A DNA stretch of 64,000 nucleotides from Hevea brasiliensis. Its lineage: Eukaryota > Streptophyta > Magnoliopsida > Malpighiales > Euphorbiaceae. The notes below the pieces were generated by a model. That model was given only the letters and a program-made list of their open reading frames with translations. It was not told where the DNA came from and did no database searches. The stretch lies in contig NC_079494.1 of NCBI RefSeq assembly GCF_030052815.1, forward strand, positions 39,356,467-39,420,466, given 5' to 3'. The translations under genes and the position numbers were made by a program. Below are positions 11,773 to 25,663 of this stretch, one piece after another. Position 1 is the first letter of the stretch; the number at the start of each line of letters is the position of its first letter.

Positions 11773-13560
11773 TTATCCAAAAAATTTGGGTTCGGCTATA
11801 TGGATTCTCTTTCTCAACTCTAAATGATTTTGGGTTAAATCCTCGGAAATGTGTAATGCTTCTAGGTCATGTTGTACTACTCTCCTCCAAGTCAGTTTAG
11901 GTCTACCCCTTCTTTTCTTTCTATCCTCTACCCTAATGTGCTCTACTTGTCTAAATGGATCCTCCGTATGTCTACGCTTCACATGATCAAACTACCTCAA
12001 TCTCCCTTCTCTCAACTTACCCTCAATTGGTACCACTCCTACCTTTTCTCTAATACTCTCATTACAGACTTTATCTAGTCTAGTATGGCCACTCATTCAC
12101 CTTAGCATTCTCATCTCCACAACTCTTATCTTAGACACATATGACTCCTTCAGTGCCTAACACTCACTATCATATAATATGGCCGGTCGTATGCCTGTAC
12201 GGTAAAATTTTCCTTTCAACTTATTGGGAATCTTGCAATCACATAAAACTCTCGTGGCACGTTTCCACTTCAACCATTCGGCTTTAATCCTATGACTAAC
12301 ATCCTCCTCACATCCCCCATCTACTTGAAGGATTGAGCTGAGATATTTAAAGTGATTACTTTGGGACAATATCACTCCATCCAAACTAACTCCTTCCCTA
12401 TCTCTAGTTTGGCCTTCATTGAACTTGTAATGTATGTATTCTGTCTTTGTTCTACTTAACTTGAAGCCCTTTGACTCTAGAGTACTTCTCTAAAGCTCTA
12501 ACTTTCTATTAACTCCTTCTTGCATTTTATCTATCAGAACTATATCATCTGCAAACATCATGCACCAAGGGATACTCTCTTTTATATGTTTCGTTAATTC
12601 ATCTAAAATTAATGTAAAAAGGTAAGGGCTTACGGCTGAACCTTGTTGTAATCCAACTGAGATAGAAAAATCTCTTGTGTCCCCTCCCACTGTGCGCACA
12701 ATAGTAGTTACTCCTTCATACATGTCTTTCAGCACTTGTATATACCTAATAGATATCCCCTTTTGTTCTAACACCCTCCATAAGACATCTCTTGGAATAC
12801 TATCATAAGCCTTCTTCAAATCGATAAAAATCATGTGTAAATCTTTTCTCGCATCTCTATATTTCTCCATCAAGCTTCTGATGAGAAAGATCACTTCCAT
12901 AGTTGAACGACCAGGCATGAAGCCAAATTGATTGGGAGAGATAGAAGTATCATGATGTAGTCGATGTTCCACAACTCTCTCCCACAACTTCATAGTATGG
13001 CTCATGAGTTTAATTCCCCTATAGTTTGAGCAACTCTGTATGTCTCTCTTATTTTTAAAAATAGGTCCTAAAATACTTCTCCTCCATTCATCAGGCATTT
13101 TCTTTGAATTTAGAATCTTATTAAACAATTTAGTTAACGATGCTACTCCCATTTCTCCCAAACACTTACACACTTCAATTGGTATTCCATTGGGTCCACA
13201 GGCTTTACCCACGTTCATTCTCTTAAGTGCTTCCTTTACTTTTAAAGATCTAATCCTTCTAATATAATTCACATTCTTTTCTATTGCTCTATAGTCTATA
13301 TTCACGCTATTACCATTTTGACTATTATTAAAGAGATCATCAAAATAATTTTTCTATTTTTCTTTAATGTCCTCATCTTTCACCAATACTTTTCCTTCTT
13401 TATCCTTAATGCACCTAACATGATTGAGATCTTGACATTTCTTTTCTCTCCTCCTTGCTAATTTATAAATATCTTTCTCTCCTTCTTTAGTTCCAAAGTT
13501 TCTCATATAACTTTTCAAAGGCCTGTGCTCTTGCTTGACTAACTGCATTTTTTGCTTTTT
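11773..13560 (-). pseudogene. LINE B reverse transcriptase, broken but with intact catalytic core
   Basis: A 271-residue minus-strand frame (13305-12490) holds the core of the enzyme: NYRGIKLMSHTMKLWERV, FGFMPGRSTMEVIFLIRSL, FIDLKKAYDSIPRDVLW (motif A), GLQQGSAVSPYLFTLILDEL (motif B) and FADDIVLID (motif C with the normal A before DD). The thumb region (LKYLSSILQVDGGCEEDVSH) continues at 12384-12157 after a break, and the C-terminal GRPKLTW block lies at 11870-11910 before a stop near 11773. Upstream frames near 13354-13548 cover the linker. It is better preserved than copy A but still carries stops. Confidence 0.85.
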
Positions 13561-13858
13561 TCTTTGCTATCTTATACTGTTCATATGCCTCATTATTATC
13601 ACACATAGGTAATTTCTTATACCATTCTCTCTTTCTCTTCACTGCCTTTTGTACTTCCTCATTCCATCACCATCTCTCTTTTAAGGGTGGTCCATGTCCT
13701 CTAGACTCTTCAAGTACTTTTCTAGCTACTTCTCTAATCTTTGATGCCATCTGTATCTTTATATCATTGGCCTCCATATCCAGCTTTCATGCTTCGGACT
13801 CGAGAAGCTCATTTTTGAACTTCACTTGCTTTACTCCTTTGAACTCCCACCACTTTGT

Positions 13859-14227
13859 TCAAGCTACACTATTTCTTTTAACCTTACTTGAATTGTTCCT
13901 AAACTTGACATCCAAGACCACTAATCGATGTTGACTTGTTAAAGCCTCTCCCGAAATGACCTTACAATCCTTGCATAGAGCTCTATTTGTCTTTCTGGTT
14001 AAGAGGAAGTCAATTTGGCTTCTATGTTGCCCACTTTTAAAAGTCACTAAATGTGACTCTCTTTTTATAAAGTAGGTATTTGCTAATATTAGGTCATATG
14101 CCATAGCAAAATTTAGAATACTTTTTTCCACCTCAGTTTGGTTGCCAAATTCAAAACCACCATGAACATTCTCATAGCCTTGTCTATCACTTCCTACATG
14201 TCCATTTAAATCTTCACTGATAAAAAC
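13859..14227 (-). pseudogene. LINE B endonuclease, C-terminal part only
   Basis: The minus strand gives a FISEDLNGHVGSDRQGYENV block (ending at the breakpoint), LNFAMAYDLILANTYF, SQIDFLLTRKTNRALC and SQHRLVVLDVKFRNN. The GH, SQIDF and HRLVVLD blocks hold catalytic residues of AP-type endonucleases. The N-terminal part with the QETKW glutamate is separated by Element I. Confidence 0.8.
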
Positions 14228-16902
14228 TGTCACGACCTAACCTATGAGCCGGACTAGCGCTAGGACCTAGGCCAGCCTAAAGCCTCTGAGACCCGTAGTA
14301 AGCCTAACTATTACTCAACCCAATCCTAAGGCCCATTTGGGCACAATTTTAAGAATTCAACCGGACATAGTCCAGCCATAAAATGGACCATACAATGGGG
14401 AGTTTTTTACTCGATGGACTTGTAAACATAATATATAATAATTTAGGGAGCTCAGCTCACTCTCCACGTACTCATAATATCATAAAATCTAATGGGAGCT
14501 CAGCTCCCTCATCCAATCCAGTCATGCATGCATTTAATATTCTTACAAATTCAACACAATATTATTTTATAGTCCCAAATTGATTAAAATACTCCTAACA
14601 CATGCGGAGTTTAAAATTTGACTAAATTATACAAAATACATTAAATATTACTAATTGACCTACGAAGAAGAAGAGCAGGTTAGTTACAACAAGTAACCCT
14701 CCTGTAGCCTGGAAAAAATAAGATGAACAGGAGTGAGCATTTGACTCAGAGAGTAAAATACTAATTCTAGCCACAATTTCTATAGCTATCTAAATCTAAT
14801 GTATCCTAAGGAGTGGAATGCAATATCATCATAAATTTCATACAAATCATATCATAACAGTAAAAAGGCAATTTGGAGCACTCACACACCCAATACTGTT
14901 CAAACAGTACATATATGGGAGTTGATCCCCTATACAGCTCTCTTAATCTAACCTCTACCAGCGAGTGTCTCTCAAGCCGGACTTTCGCTTGATAAACCAA
15001 ATACGGGGTCTCTCAAGCCGTGCCTACCTCGACTTATCCATAAAGGACCGAGTCCCAGTGAGTGTCTCTTAAGCCGCGTCTACCCATCCTATCCATATCC
15101 AATACCACACACCACACGCACGCACACCGCTCCAAATTACCATAAACAACAACCATGGCACTTTATCAATTAAGAATGAATTATAAAACGTGCCTAGTGT
15201 TTAACTACATAGATACATATTTATAAGTGATGCATGGGCATGCTTGAACATATAATAATATTGAAATTATAATTAAAATTAATATTTTACTCACAGACTT
15301 AAACTGAGGTCACTGTGGCGGCTGGGCGGAGATGAAAGGCTGTCCCGGCTCACCTGACAAATTTCATTGTAATTATTTAATATATTTGACTCAATACAAG
15401 TTTGAAAAAGACCAAAGACACCCTAAGTCGTGCCGAAAATCCGGCAGAGTCTCCCCTATACCTAGGACCTACCCAACCTGCAAAAGGGTTCAAAATGCAC
15501 TTCTATATCCACAAGTCACACATCCACAACTCAATCACATCACATGGCCCCTCCTGGGCCCATCCAAATAGTCAACAATCACAATTTGAAAAATTATAAT
15601 TTAGTCCCTACAATTACTCCTTTTTGCAAAAACTACCCAATTGAGCTCTAAAAATTCTAAAACTTTGCCCCGCGGTCCTTAGCAATATTATTAAGCTAAT
15701 GCAAAAGGAATTATATTTTTCTAACTTACTGCGAATATTTTATAGATTTTTAATCAAAATCAGGCACTAGATAATTAAGAAAAATGAGGGTTCGGGTTTA
15801 CTTATGTCAATTCCAACCCTGGAGACGTGTCCAGGACATCTGAAAATGGTGGGGTAGCCTATACTCTCAACCCAGTTTTGAAGCTTTTTCAATAGTCTGT
15901 TTACCCGGCCTAAAATTACAGACCTGAGTAACCATCAAATTTTCGCAAATTGAATGTACCTATATGAAGCCCACAATACGGGGGTTAGTATATAATTTTT
16001 ACAGAATTTTCTAAACTCATTTAATGCTCGAAAAAATACTGTGAAGTTTCGCGGGACTCACCAAAAAACGGCATCGAAAAAATTTGAAATGGGTATTGCC
16101 GCAAAGCTCTCGATCAGTGGAGCACTCTAGTACTCTCGGATTTTTGGTGGGGTTTATGGTTTCAAGAAATCTAGTGCAAAAGTCAAAATGGGCTAAAATT
16201 TTTCGAGCAAAAATTGAACAAACTGCTCGATGGATTTTTGTGTTCTTGGTGTTTATGGAAAGCTCTCGAGGTTTAGATGTGTTTTGGGATAAGATTTGGT
16301 CCAATCGGTGGCCGGATCGGTCAAATTTTGGCCGAAAAGAAGAAGCATCGTGAGCGCGTAGGGGAGGAGTTTGGCCTGATTTTCCGGTGGCCTGGAGGCC
16401 TGCCGGCGGCTGGAGAAGGGTGGGAAGGTCGACAACGACACAGGGAGGGGTGGTGAAGCGGTGGCCGACGCGGAGTGGGAGGGAGGAGAGAGAAAACAAG
16501 GGAGAGAAAGAGAGCGTCAGGACGCGCGGGAGGAAGAAGAAAAGAAAAAGAAAGGGCCGGTCCGATTCGACCGGTCCGATCCGATCCAGTTCGATTCGGC
16601 CGGTTCATTTCAAGATACCCGAAATTGAATTTTTACTCTGTCTTGGGATTGAAAATGAGGCCCAAAAATTCTGAAAAAATTTCAGAAAACTCAAAAAATT
16701 TCGTATAGTCTAAATATATTTTTAGTTTTGCCACGTGGTCTTTAAATAAATTTTTAAAAATCATCAAAGTTTTATATTTTCAGAAAATCAAAACCGATTT
16801 TAAAATTTTGAAAAATTTCAAATAATTTTCCCAAAATTTAAATAAAATAAAATATTAATAATTACCCATAAAATAATAAATTTAAAAATCAGGGGTGTTA
16901 CA
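14228..16902 (-). repeat. 3' LTR of Element I
   Basis: The 2675-base LTR runs TGTCACGACC to AGGGGTGTTACA on the plus strand. It includes three GTGTCTCTCAAGCCG-type copies near 14964, 15004 and 15061 and a GC- and purine-rich block at about 16380-16620. The long overlapping open frames on both strands in that GC-rich block are composition artefacts. Confidence 0.88.
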
Positions 16903-16916
16903 TTCTTCCCCCCTTA
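16903..16916 (-). other. Polypurine tract of Element I
   Basis: On the minus strand TAAGGGGGGAAGAA abuts the 3' LTR start TGTAACACC. This is the expected plus-strand DNA primer of an LTR retrotransposon. Confidence 0.8.
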
Positions 16917-17117
16917 CAGAAAATTCGTTCTCGAATTTTTACACAAGGCAGAATGAAAGAACATAACTACGCATTGAACAAATAATAGTACTTGCTATGC
17001 ATGTCCTACTCTAACTCTCAGATGCATTCTTCTACTGATTGGCTCCTCCACAACACCTTAATCATAGGGATTTGTTTTGATCTTAGCTGCCTCACTTGGT
17101 AGTCCACAATGGCTACT
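16917..17117 (-). pseudogene. Element I integrase tail, chromodomain-like
   Basis: The minus strand gives VRQLRSKQIPMIKVLWRSQ followed by SVEEC and a stop where a tryptophan codon is usual, then DMHSKYYYLF. This is the C-terminal chromodomain-like tail of Tekay/Del integrases. It is separated from the rest of integrase (32467-33367) by Element II. At least two stops are present. Confidence 0.75.
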
Positions 17118-18912
17118 TATAACATCCTCACTTCAACTAGTCTGTACAATCTACTGTTCCGGTGACCAATGTCGGTCTGGGCAGCTAGAATATTTGAAAT
17201 TATAATTAGAGTAGAGTGAGGAGTTATAAATAAACCAAAAAATGATCAGAAAAATCAAGGAAAATTTTTAGAAATGAAATGCATTAAGGTTAAATGAGCC
17301 GTAACCCCAGCGATGAGTAACCCGAATGGAAAGTGACGGTGAAGGCCGTTAGTAACCCTAGACCCGGGAAAAACTTTATGAAATAATTTTTGGGACCTCA
17401 AGAAAAGATTATTGGAGTTTCAATGACAATAAAATGCTAAGAAAACACAAGGAAAATTTAATCAATCAGTACACACAATTTTAGCTTGTTAAGCCAAATG
17501 GAGGACATTTTGGTCATTTCGTCTTCAGAGATGATTTTTTGACCAACTTGTCCATTTAAGTAAGTGAATTATATGACATAAAATATGAACAAATGTTGAT
17601 GAAAAATTTATTAAAAATGAATAGAAAGGGAAAGAAAAGAAAATAAAAGTAAATTAGACTTATTACATAAGCATTAAGTAAGCATGAGGTAATAAAAAAT
17701 TTTGGGTCAATCAAAATCAATAAATACATTCATAATACATTAAAAAGAGAGGAAAGAAGTCAAAAATCTAGAATAAACTAGCAGCCATCCTTCCTCCTTC
17801 CAAGCCGCACCATATCTCCTCCATTGCCAAGCTTACCAAAGCTTGAGTTCTTTGGTTTTTCATCAACTAAAGCCTAAGTTCCCAACACAAAACCTTACTC
17901 TTTCATCTTAGTGAAACTTTTGGGAGCAAAAAGAAGTAAAAAGGAAGAGTTCTTACAAGCTTGGAAGTGACTCCATTAGAGGTTAGTGACCAAACTTGTT
18001 CTTTTTCTTTAAATTCATGTGGAAGGAGTAGAATTAATGGATATTTACAAAAAAATTTAAATAAAATCATGTGCATACTCTTCCCAAATTTTCAACAGCC
18101 TTGGACTTGGTAGGGTTTTGAAGATTTCTTAGAACTAAAATGGTAGTATGGCTACCCTTAGCATTAGTCTCTTGAGTAGGATAATGAAGTGTAAATAAAT
18201 GCAGAATTTGAAATGGAGAAGTTAGGGTTTGGACACAAACTTGAGACTTTGTTCATATAATGGTAAAAGTAGGTTTTAATGGTCAATTAGTGACAATTTG
18301 GTTATGTGTGATTAAGAAATGAAGTGGTTTGTTCCATGGGAATTGAAGTTAGGTATGCTGCCCTTGGTGACCTACAGGACTGGGTGTGAGTCCAGCAGGT
18401 TTGGGCAGCTATAACTGGAGTTGTATAGTTTCAATTGGTGCAAGGCTAGTTAGAAATGAAACTAGACACATAATGGCACAACTTTGGTGAAGAAACCTTG
18501 CCCAGAAAAACCAGACCAAGTTGATTTAAAAACTACCCTAATCTGGGTGACTAACATGCTATCCCTGGAAAATGATCAAATGAATAGTGTTTGTTCAAAT
18601 GGTCATAAGTCAGTGTAGAAAAGTTCAATTGACCTGAAATTTTACCAGTAGAAAGTGAGACATAGCCCTACAACTTTCATGAAGAAAACAAACCCAAATT
18701 TTGATCATAATATGTTCAAAAACTGATCTGCATTCAGTGCACAAAAACTGTAGAATTGATTCTGACCAGAAATTCTGGAAAAATTACAATCCGGGCAGTT
18801 ATGGTGTTTAGGCCATAACTTGAGTTACAAAACTCCAAATGGAGTGATTCAAAAAATGAAATGTAACTAGACACAATAAGGAACAATTTTTATGAAGAAC
18901 ATTTGGCCAAAT

Positions 18913-21900
18913 TGTCACACCCTACCCCTCTGTAAGGCATAACATGATCCCGTAGTATACCTAATGAATTACCAACTCCGTCTACTGATAACCCATTAAA
19001 TACACTACAAGGGATTTTTAAAACTTTTCTTACTTCTTTTACAGTGGTGAGCACTATTTACAGGTGTTAAAAACCTTTTTGAACTGAAGTGATAGAACTA
19101 ACACATTTGAATTATTTGGAATTTCTGTAAAAATTTTGGCAGAGTGCCATCTATATTTTGGATAAACAGTTCTTCAAAAAAACCTGTAAAAAGCACTCTA
19201 ATATTTTTCCAAATCTCAACTCCAACATATTTCTCAACACAACATATTTCTCAACTCAAATCCACAGTGATTTTTCAAAGTCTGAGATACAAGAAATATA
19301 ATACAATTTTTACAAGCCAAAATAACTCATAATTATTTTACAACTTCAAGGTACAATTTGAATTTACAACTGCTCAAAATAAAAAACAATATGTACATAC
19401 AGTGAACATACATTACATTATAAAATGCAAAATGTTGGTATACTCATTATACCCGAAAATCTCTCGCTGGAGGTAATAGCAGCCTAGTCTACTGCAATGC
19501 GTCTACTGCGGCAATAAAAGCTACCGCTGAGACAATGTCTCAGTGGTGCACAACATTAACCAAATACAATTTAAATCACAATTCATAAATCCTATAAATA
19601 GTGGATACTTAAAACCATAGTTAATTTCAAGACCGTAATTGTCAACAAGAATTTAAACTCCATTTCTCAATATCACAGTAAATTTCAATAAGTCAGATCA
19701 TGGATAAATTCAAAAGACAGTATATGTCAATAAAAGTTTAAATTCATTTCACAATCTCACAATACATATCAATAAATCACACACAGCTTAATCATGTTCC
19801 AAAGTTCAATTCGTCCCAAAAGCCGATGGCTAATGAGGTATTCAATTCGTCCCAAAAGTCAATGACTAATGAGGAATAACATAGCTAGCTAGCAAAAATA
19901 TGAGTACTCATCCAATTCGTCCTCAACAGGCACACACCTCAACACTTCAGCCAGAGAGGGAATTCAATTCGTCCCACTAGACAAGCTAGTGAGGAATACA
20001 ATCAATATACATGATAGCTGTGGTTTCAAATCATTTCCAATGCTTTTCAATCAATAAGTATCCATCAATATCATTCAAACAATTTTACACAGTTTCAAAC
20101 CATTTACAATGCTTTTCAAGCAATAAATATCCATTCAACACATTTCCACAATTTAAAACAGTAATGTACAAATAGTCATAATTCATTTCAATTGAAAAAT
20201 TCAAAAGAAATAGTTGTTGTGCACAAACCTCTGATAACTGTCTCCTGGTCTGGACTCAGTATTTCCTTCCCTTTTTCTGAGTCTTTGCTAACTGAGAAAC
20301 ACAATTTGAAGTGTTTCAGTACTAAATTAAACTGTCTCTATCGATAATGTTTGACAAATAATTCACTGAAAGCTATTATTTGCTTAATCACCTAATATAC
20401 AAACCCTCGATGCGTTCTAGGTAAATTAGGTTTTAGTGTCATTAATATGTCACATTCGATAGGGTTTTAGGGTTGGTACGTTTTACCAAACTCATTTCCT
20501 TGTTTAGTGCATTTTAATGCAACTTGCTGGATTCCGGTATACTAGTTTGACCTAGCCGGACGACCTAGTTCCCTCGGTTTTCAGGTTTCGGTCAAAACTA
20601 CAAACTTGTAGATCTATGTCTTATGGAACGCGGGGAAAAATTTTAGGTCAATCCGAGTTATGTAGACCAAGTTATGGTCATTTTACTATTGCTGGTCAAA
20701 TGGCATCAAATTAGGTCATTTTTAGGTCAATTTGGTCAACTTTGGTTCGGCCAGTTTTTGGACCCGAAATTGTGCAAGCTGTTTCAATTGCTTATGGTCA
20801 TTTCTGGGCTTTTGTGTCTTCATAAGACTTGTAGGTATGGGTCTTAACTATTCATGGTTAAAATTTCAGGTCAATTGGACCTGTTTCGAGTGAGTTATGG
20901 CCTAAACACTAACTGCTGCCCAAATGGTCAGTTTTCAGGTTTCACTTGCACTTAATCCGAATTGGTCATTTTTTTATGCTACCTTGCAAGCAGAATTTTG
21001 GTATGCTTTCTTAATGAAAGTTGGCACATTTTGTGTCTAGTTTCACCTCCAATTGGTCTTATACCAATTGGAGTTACACATTTAAAGTTATAGGTTAAAA
21101 TGTACACTGCCCTCAATTACATTGCATAAACATGTATCAACTACACATTTACCTTACTCTAAGTCCATCTCTCTTACCCATTCTGTTTTGGTACATTACC
21201 AAAACCATATACCACTTCACTTTAAAGTCACTTTGGCAGATTACAAACATCCTTAACACACCAAATAAAACTCTAATTTACAAAGTCCAATTACAACCAC
21301 ATATACACATAAACACTACTCATTATCACATACACTTTACACCACTAATTTATATACATATCCATCAATCCTCAATGTCATAATTCTGCCAATATCTTCA
21401 TGAATTCATGCATTCATCAAAGAGTCCCAAGGCTGCCGAATTGTTCCACAATGCCAAAGTGTCCTACAATTCATCAATTTCCATTCCAAGTGCACAATCA
21501 CCATATACATGTGGAATAATTTACTAGGACATTAAATCACCCTAATCAACATAATTTCTCATCAAATATATGTATGAATATTTCATTAAACATACAACTC
21601 CATGGTTGTCCAAAATTAATATATCAAGAACTCCTCAAAACTTAAAATTTCCTTCACAAAGCAAACACCCATAACATGTATACAAACTTTAACAAAGCAA
21701 TATTCAAAAATACAAACTTACCTTTGGCTGGGACTTGTTAAACCTTGGCTAAACTTCTTAAATTTGGTATTAAACTCTTCCTTGTGATGTGGAGGTAATC
21801 TTTAATGAAGAAACCTAAGTGATTGGAGGTGAAATGAAGAGGTTATGGGAGCTTCATGCAAAATGGCTATGGAGTTTTCCCTAGCTCTCCATTTCGGCAA

Positions 21901-22606
21901 GGTTGAGAAAATGAAGGAGATGATGCTTGAGTGGGAGTAATCTGCCCACTTATGCTTATTTTTAATCCATATTAAAATCCTTAGTAGTCCACTTACTTAA
22001 TTTAAATCATATAATATGTTTAACTTCCTTTTATTCCACATTAAACCCTTAATTCTTGCTATTTACATTAGGTACCACCAAATTAATTTTTCATTATATT
22101 TTCCAAGTGTAATATTATTTATTTTTAATGAAAATTTAGGTCAAAAGACAATTCGGGTTGTCAAATGACCATAATGCCCCTGTTCGGGTTGCATTCCCGA
22201 TTTTTCGGTAACACCGGGTTTTGTCTGTTTTTCGATTTCTCACTTTTCTTTGTACTAATTAATTAATTTTTCTTTGATATTTCTAATGATATTTATACTT
22301 CAATAGATGTCTCTTTAAGTCCTAAAAATATTTTCCAGGGTTCCCCGCAGTCCAGGGCTAGTCAACGGTCCATGCCGTGACTTCTCGGTGCGGTCACCCA
22401 TCGCTAGGGTTCTCGGCTCGCTTAACTTGGCTACATTTCTTTGCTATTATTTTTTTTTCTTTGTTTTTCCTGTATTTTCTTTTCTTGTATTACATTATTT
22501 TATGTCTCCTCACTCATAACGAAGTGTAGTTCTAGGCATCCTAGCTGTCCGGATAACACTGGTCACCGGAATAGTAGAACGCACTACTGAACTTAGGGGT
22601 GTTACA
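18913..22606 (-). repeat. 3' LTR of Element III
   Basis: The 3694-base LTR runs TGTCACACCC to GGGGTGTTACA (plus strand). It has four CAATTCGTCC copies at 19807, 19843, 19913 and 19965, and a minus-strand donor-like AAAG/GTAAGT at 21721. Frames in it such as 21132-21383 are low-complexity and shared with the other LTR; no product is recognised. Confidence 0.92.
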
Positions 22607-22620
22607 ATTCTCTCCCCCTT
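22607..22620 (-). other. Polypurine tract of Element III
   Basis: The minus strand reads AAGGGGGAGAGAAT directly before the LTR start TGTAACACC. Confidence 0.8.
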
Positions 22621-22653
22621 AAAATAAATTTCGTCTCGAAATTTTACCTGGCA

Positions 22654-24105
22654 TTAGTCTCTGAACAGCTGTGGGTGCTGTCTCCTCATATCCTCTTCAC
22701 GTTCCCAAGTAGCTTCTTGGCCTGAATGATGGTTCCACAGCACTTTAACCAGGTGTATCTGTTTGTTCCTCAGCTGCTTCACCTCATAAGCCAGAATTTT
22801 TATGGGTTCTTTCTCATATGAGAGGTCTGGATTTACCTCAATCTCTTCAACTGATAGTACATGAGATGGGTCAGATCTGTACCTCCTTAACATGGACACA
22901 TGGAAGACACTGTGTATCCTTGCTAGCTCTGGAGGTAATGCCAATCGATATGCCAAAGGACCCACTCTTTCCATAACTTCATATGGTCCGATGAAACGAG
23001 GACTCAGTTTCCCCTTTCTGCCAAATCTCATAATCCTCTTCCAAGGAGAAACTTTGAGGAATACCTTATCACCCACTGCATATTCAATATCTCTTCTCTT
23101 TAGATCAACATAGGACTTCTGACAGTCTGATGCAGCCTTGAGTCTATCTCTAATCAATCTGATCTTTTCCTCTGTCTGCTGAACAATTTCTGGCCCAATC
23201 ATCTTCCTTTCACCTACTTCATCCCAACATAAGGGAGTTCTGCACTTTTTGCCATACAAAGCTTCATATGGAGGCATCCCAATGATTGATTGGTAGCTGT
23301 TGTTATAAGCAAACTCAATCAAAGGCAAGTGTGTATCCCAACTACCTTCAAATTCAATCACACAAGCCCGTAGCATATCCTCTAATATCTGAATAACCCT
23401 CTCGCATCGCCATCTATGCTGTGGGTGGAATCTTTGTCTTTGAAGTTCAATCTAGTTCCTAGGGCTCTCTAAAGACTACCCCAGAATCTAGAAGTGAACC
23501 TAGGATCTCTGTCAGACACAATTGATACTGGCACTCCATGCAATTTTACAATCTCATATAAGTATAATCTGGCCAATCTTTCCAGGCTATAGTCCATCCG
23601 AACTGGCAAAAAGTGAGCAGACTTGGTCAATCTGTCAACTATAACCCATACTGCATCATGACTACTCTGTGTCCTTAGAAGTCCTGTAACAAAATCCATA
23701 GTTATCCGTTCCCATTTCCACTGCATCGACAAAGGATGTAACAAACCACCGAACTTGATGTTACGCCTTTACTTGCTGACAAGTTAGGCATTTGGAAACA
23801 AATTCAGCTATATCTCTCTTCATACCCATCCACCAGTAATGCTCTTTCAGTCCTCTGTACGTTTTAGTTCCACCAGGGTGCATAGCAAATGGAGACTCAT
23901 GTGCTTCCTTCATAATGATCTGTCTCAATTCAGCATCATTAGGAACACACATTCTGCCCTGATGTAGCAATAAACCATCATCTCTCACAGAGAATTCAGG
24001 TTTCTTGCCCTGCTGGACTTCTTTCAGTAGCTTCTGATATTTTTCATCACTCTGAGCAGCCATTCGACCGATCAATCAACACTGGCTGTACATGCCATGC
24101 AACTA
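22654..24105 (-). pseudogene. Element III integrase with chromodomain-like tail
   Basis: On the minus strand an HHCC zinc-binding region (FAMHPGGTKTYRGLKEHYWW then CLTCQQVKA) lies at 23761-24075. The catalytic core follows at 23469-23744 ([14 protein letters not shown] and [14 protein letters not shown] holding two Asp). The C-terminal part with [13 protein letters not shown], the GPYEV motif and the tail VKVLWNHHSGQEATWEREED is at 22654-23376. The DGQSER block with the catalytic Glu, expected near 23400-23425, is unreadable because the local sequence is garbled compared with Element VI. Three breaks separate the pieces; the breaks near 23400 and 24065 both coincide with CAG/CTG-to-CG changes. 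Confidence 0.85.
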
Positions 24106-24109
24106 CTGT

Positions 24110-25663
24110 CTATCCCTCATCATCAATCTCTAAACTGGCATGCTGTGCTTTCAATTCATATACCATGGACAAAGGAGAAACTCTGAGACTTGCCATAGTC
24201 TTGCGACTTAAGGCGTCAGCCACCACATTTGCTTTCCCTGGCTGATAGTCTATTAAGCAATCATAATCTTTGATGAGTTCTAACCATCTCCTCTGCCTCA
24301 AATTTAATTCCTTCTGGGTGCCTAAGTACTTCAAGCTCTTGTGATCTGTGTAAATGTAGCATTTCTCCCCATACAAATAGTGTCTCCAGATCTTCAGAGC
24401 AAAAACGATAGCTGCTAGCTCCAAATCATGTGTTGGGTAGTTCCTCTCATGCAGTTTCAGCTGGCGTGATGCATAAGCAATGACATTCCGATCTTGCATC
24501 AATACACAGCCTAGCCCATTGTGAGAAGCATCACTATAAACTGTGTATTCTTTACCCGGTGTAGGTAAAGTGAGGACTAGAGCTTCAGTCAAACACCTCT
24601 TCAACTCATCAAAACTTTGCTGGCATTTATCAGTCCACTGAAATTTTACATCTTTCCGCAGCAGTTTGGTCAGTGGAGAAGATAACATAGAAAACCCCTT
24701 CAAAAACCGACGATAATATCGGCTAAACCTAAAAGCGTGAATTTTTGTGATGTTCCTGGGCGGCTTCCAATTAAGGATAGCTTCTACCTTGCTGGAATCT
24801 ACCTTGATCCCTTCAGCTGACACAACATGTCCCAAAAAGGAGATTTCTTTCAGCCAAAATTCACATTTCGACAATTTGGCGTATAACTGTTTCTCCCTTA
24901 AAGTCTGCAGTACAATCCGCAGATGTCTGTCATGCTCTTCTGCATTCCTCGAGTATATCAAAATGTCATCAATAAACACCACCACAAATTGATCAAGATA
25001 TGGTCTGAAGAAAGTGTTCATCAGATCCATAAAAGCAGCTGGAGCATTTGTTAACCCGAATGGCATTACTAGAAACTCATAGTGGCCATACCGAGTTCTA
25101 AAAGCAGTTTTTGGAATACTCTGCTCTTGCACCTTCAACTGATAATAACCGGATCGTAGATCAATTTTGGAGAATACAGCTGCACCCTTCAACTGATCAA
25201 ACAGATCATCAATGCGAGGCAATGGATATCTGTTCTTTATTGTCACCTTATTCAACTGTTGGTAGTCAATGCATAAGCGGAGAGTACCATCCTTCTTCTT
25301 AACAAACAACACCGTGCCCCCAAGGTGACACACTAGGTGGATGAAGCCCTTTTCAAGTAGTTCTTGCAATCGTATCTTCAACTCCTTCAACTCACTGGTG
25401 CCATTCTCGTATGGCGTTATGGAGATTGGATCCACACCGAGCATAACATTAATTTCAAACTGCACCTCTCTTTCCGGAGGTAATCCTGGCAATTCATCAG
25501 GAAACACATCTGGAAAGTCATGTACTGTAGGGATGTCCTTCAATGCTGGACTCCCCACTTGGGTGTCTACCACATGTGCCAAGTAGGCTTCACACCCCTT
25601 TCTGATCATTTTTCTGGCTAGTGCAATTAAATGATGTTTGATGGCAATAATCGCTTCCCCCAT
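24110..25663 (-). pseudogene. Element III reverse transcriptase and RNase H
   Basis: A 517-residue minus-strand frame covers the end of the protease linker, RT and RNase H. RT blocks seen are [33 protein letters not shown] (catalytic Asp), [15 protein letters not shown] and [10 protein letters not shown] (the DD pair, plus 24951-24984). RNase H shows [42 protein letters not shown] and VVADALSR, giving the acidic residues. The normal SPWGAP block is replaced by CHLGGT, pointing to a small local change. The frame overlaps the protease frame by 74 bases in another phase, so a frameshift separates them. Confidence 0.88.

Larger units (their letters stand above)
11744..14227 (-). mobile_element. 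RTE-type LINE copy B, cut by Element I
   Basis: This is a second LINE of the same family and orientation as copy A. The TTGAG-rich 3' tail is at 11744-11767, followed on the minus strand by the RTE 3' end, reverse transcriptase and most of the endonuclease. At 14228 it stops inside the endonuclease where Element I begins. The remaining 5' part should lie beyond the far LTR of Element I, outside the window. Confidence 0.85.

Noticed and set aside
16017..16708. Five overlapping open frames on both strands
   Set aside because: They fall in the GC- and purine-rich part of the Element I LTR; arginine/proline-rich products on opposite strands are composition effects.
21132..21383. 83-codon frame repeated at 29621-29872
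   Set aside because: The two copies are simply the two LTRs of Element III; the residues are low-complexity and match nothing known.
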